Part shown: positions 63,503 through 64,000 of the stretch, piece by piece | How the letters are laid out: every line of letters starts with the position of its first letter | How positions within the stretch are numbered: position 1 is the stretch's first letter | From: Bradyrhizobium sp. C9 | Lineage (GTDB): Bacteria > Pseudomonadota > Alphaproteobacteria > Rhizobiales > Xanthobacteraceae | Reading direction: 5' to 3' | Assembly: GCF_002532045.1 (NCBI RefSeq) | Contig: NZ_NWTG01000001.1 | Location: 372,001 to 436,000, forward strand | DNA: 64,000 bases | Program-made: the position numbers and the translations under genes | The notes under the pieces: model-generated | What the model saw: the letters and a program-made list of their open reading frames with translations, nothing else | The model's database searches: none | Told to the model about the DNA's origin: nothing

Positions 63503-64000
63503 TTAAGCCAAATTCAACTCCGTATATCCCCGCGCCGCCACCCCGTCGCACCGCGCCCGGTACGCCGGGGCGCTGCCGCTGTAGCGGGCGACGATGCGGG
63601 TCTGCTTGCCTTCGACGTTGCGGTTGATGCCGGTCATCCAGGAATCGACCTCGTTGGAGAGCAGCCCGACCCCGAGCGCCTTGACGTGATCGGTCCAGCC
63701 GGCGGTGCCTTCGGGGGTGGCGTCGAGGAAGGTCAGGCCTCTCTCCTGGGCAAACCGAATCAGGCCGGTGACCCAGTCGACGCTGTATTCGATGCTGCGC
63801 GGAATGTTGCCGAGCGCGGTGTGCGGGCCCATCAGCATCATCATGTTGGGGAAGCCGTCGACCATCAGCCCGAGATAGGTTTCCGGGCCGTGCGTCCATT
63901 TTTCCTTCAGCCTTGCGCCGTGCGCGCCGCGAAAATCGATCTTGTCGAAGCTGCCGGTGATGGCATCGAAGCCGGTGGCATAGATGATGATGTCGAAGGC
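63503..64000 (-). CDS. Class B flavin monooxygenase / Baeyer-Villiger type (C-terminal part)
   Basis: Last 165 codons of a gene that enters from the right edge. The visible part has the motif DIIIYATGFDAITG, which in FAD/NADPH monooxygenases marks the second dinucleotide region, then GPETYLGLMVDGFPNMMMLMGPHT, as in cyclohexanone-type Baeyer-Villiger enzymes, and RSIEYSVDWV. Such enzymes insert oxygen next to a ketone or oxidise N/S atoms. It faces the carboxylase operon convergently, so a shared pathway is possible but not shown. The N-terminal FAD motif lies outside the window. Confidence 0.88.
   Translation of the reverse strand, partial: AFDIIIYATGFDAITGSFDKIDFRGAHGARLKEKWTHGPETYLGLMVDGFPNMMMLMGPHTALGNIPRSIEYSVDWVTGLIRFAQERGLTFLDATPEGTAGWTDHVKALGVGLLSNEVDSWMTGINRNVEGKQTRIVARYSGSAPAYRARCDGVAARGYTELNLA

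Overview
The window is high-GC DNA of alphaproteobacterial type, most likely from a Bradyrhizobium or a close relative. Reasons: the density of ABC importers and small-molecule catabolic genes, many GTG starts, several families of palindromic intergenic repeats of the sort common in Bradyrhizobium/Rhodopseudomonas genomes, and a typical rhizobial HU protein. No rRNA, tRNA, CRISPR array, insertion sequence, integrase or phage gene was seen. It reads as a chromosomal accessory-metabolism region. Both ends cut genes: an ABC ATPase at the left edge and a flavin monooxygenase at the right edge.

Layout. (1) 1-6.1 kb: a BMP-type ABC importer operon on the minus strand (binding protein, two permeases, biuret hydrolase-like BiuH, ATPase), divergent from an allantoate-amidohydrolase-like gene; together a nitrogen-scavenging module. 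(2) 6.2-10 kb: orphan PAS histidine kinase, a small membrane protein, and a LysR regulator divergent from a UPF0324 (YeiH-type) transporter. (3) 10-12 kb: formamidase AmiF divergent from a second isochorismatase-fold hydrolase. (4) 12-18.5 kb: secreted NTF2-like and alpha/beta-hydrolase proteins with a divergent AraC regulator, an M15-like membrane-anchored protein, a divergent aspartokinase paralogue, and a second AraC regulator. (5) 18.9-24.5 kb: a sugar-type ABC importer lacking its ATPase, a VOC protein and a DAO-type FAD oxidase. (6) 24.5-29.6 kb: a complete peptide/opine-type (Dpp-like) importer. (7) 30-31.3 kb: HU with a clear terminator, and an SDR-fold protein lacking the usual catalytic residues. 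(8) 31.6-41.8 kb: a sulfonate/organosulfur locus with three binding proteins, permease, ATPase, two flavin monooxygenases, a CmcJ-like oxygenase and an MFS transporter. (9) 41.8-45 kb: an ECF sigma/anti-sigma pair co-transcribed with a YVTN beta-propeller and a His/Met-rich DUF305 protein. (10) 45.3-50.4 kb: hydantoinase/oxoprolinase hyuB-hyuA and an orphan branched-chain-type binding protein. (11) 50.5-63.2 kb: an enolase-superfamily enzyme divergent from a tight seven-gene operon: fused double CoA-transferase, a Dpp-like importer (ATPase, ATPase, binding protein, two permeases) and a single-chain biotin carboxylase/BCCP/carboxyltransferase. (12) 63.2-64 kb: repeats and the end of a class B flavin monooxygenase.

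How it fits together. Most modules pair an importer with enzymes that act on the imported compound, expressed from divergent promoters that carry inverted repeats. The best candidate for an undescribed system is region 11, which looks like a complete import, CoA-activation and carboxylation route for an unknown carboxylic acid. Second is the ECF/YVTN/DUF305 operon, which looks like a periplasmic metal or envelope response unit. All functions are inferred from protein motifs and gene order read directly from the sequence; no database search was possible.
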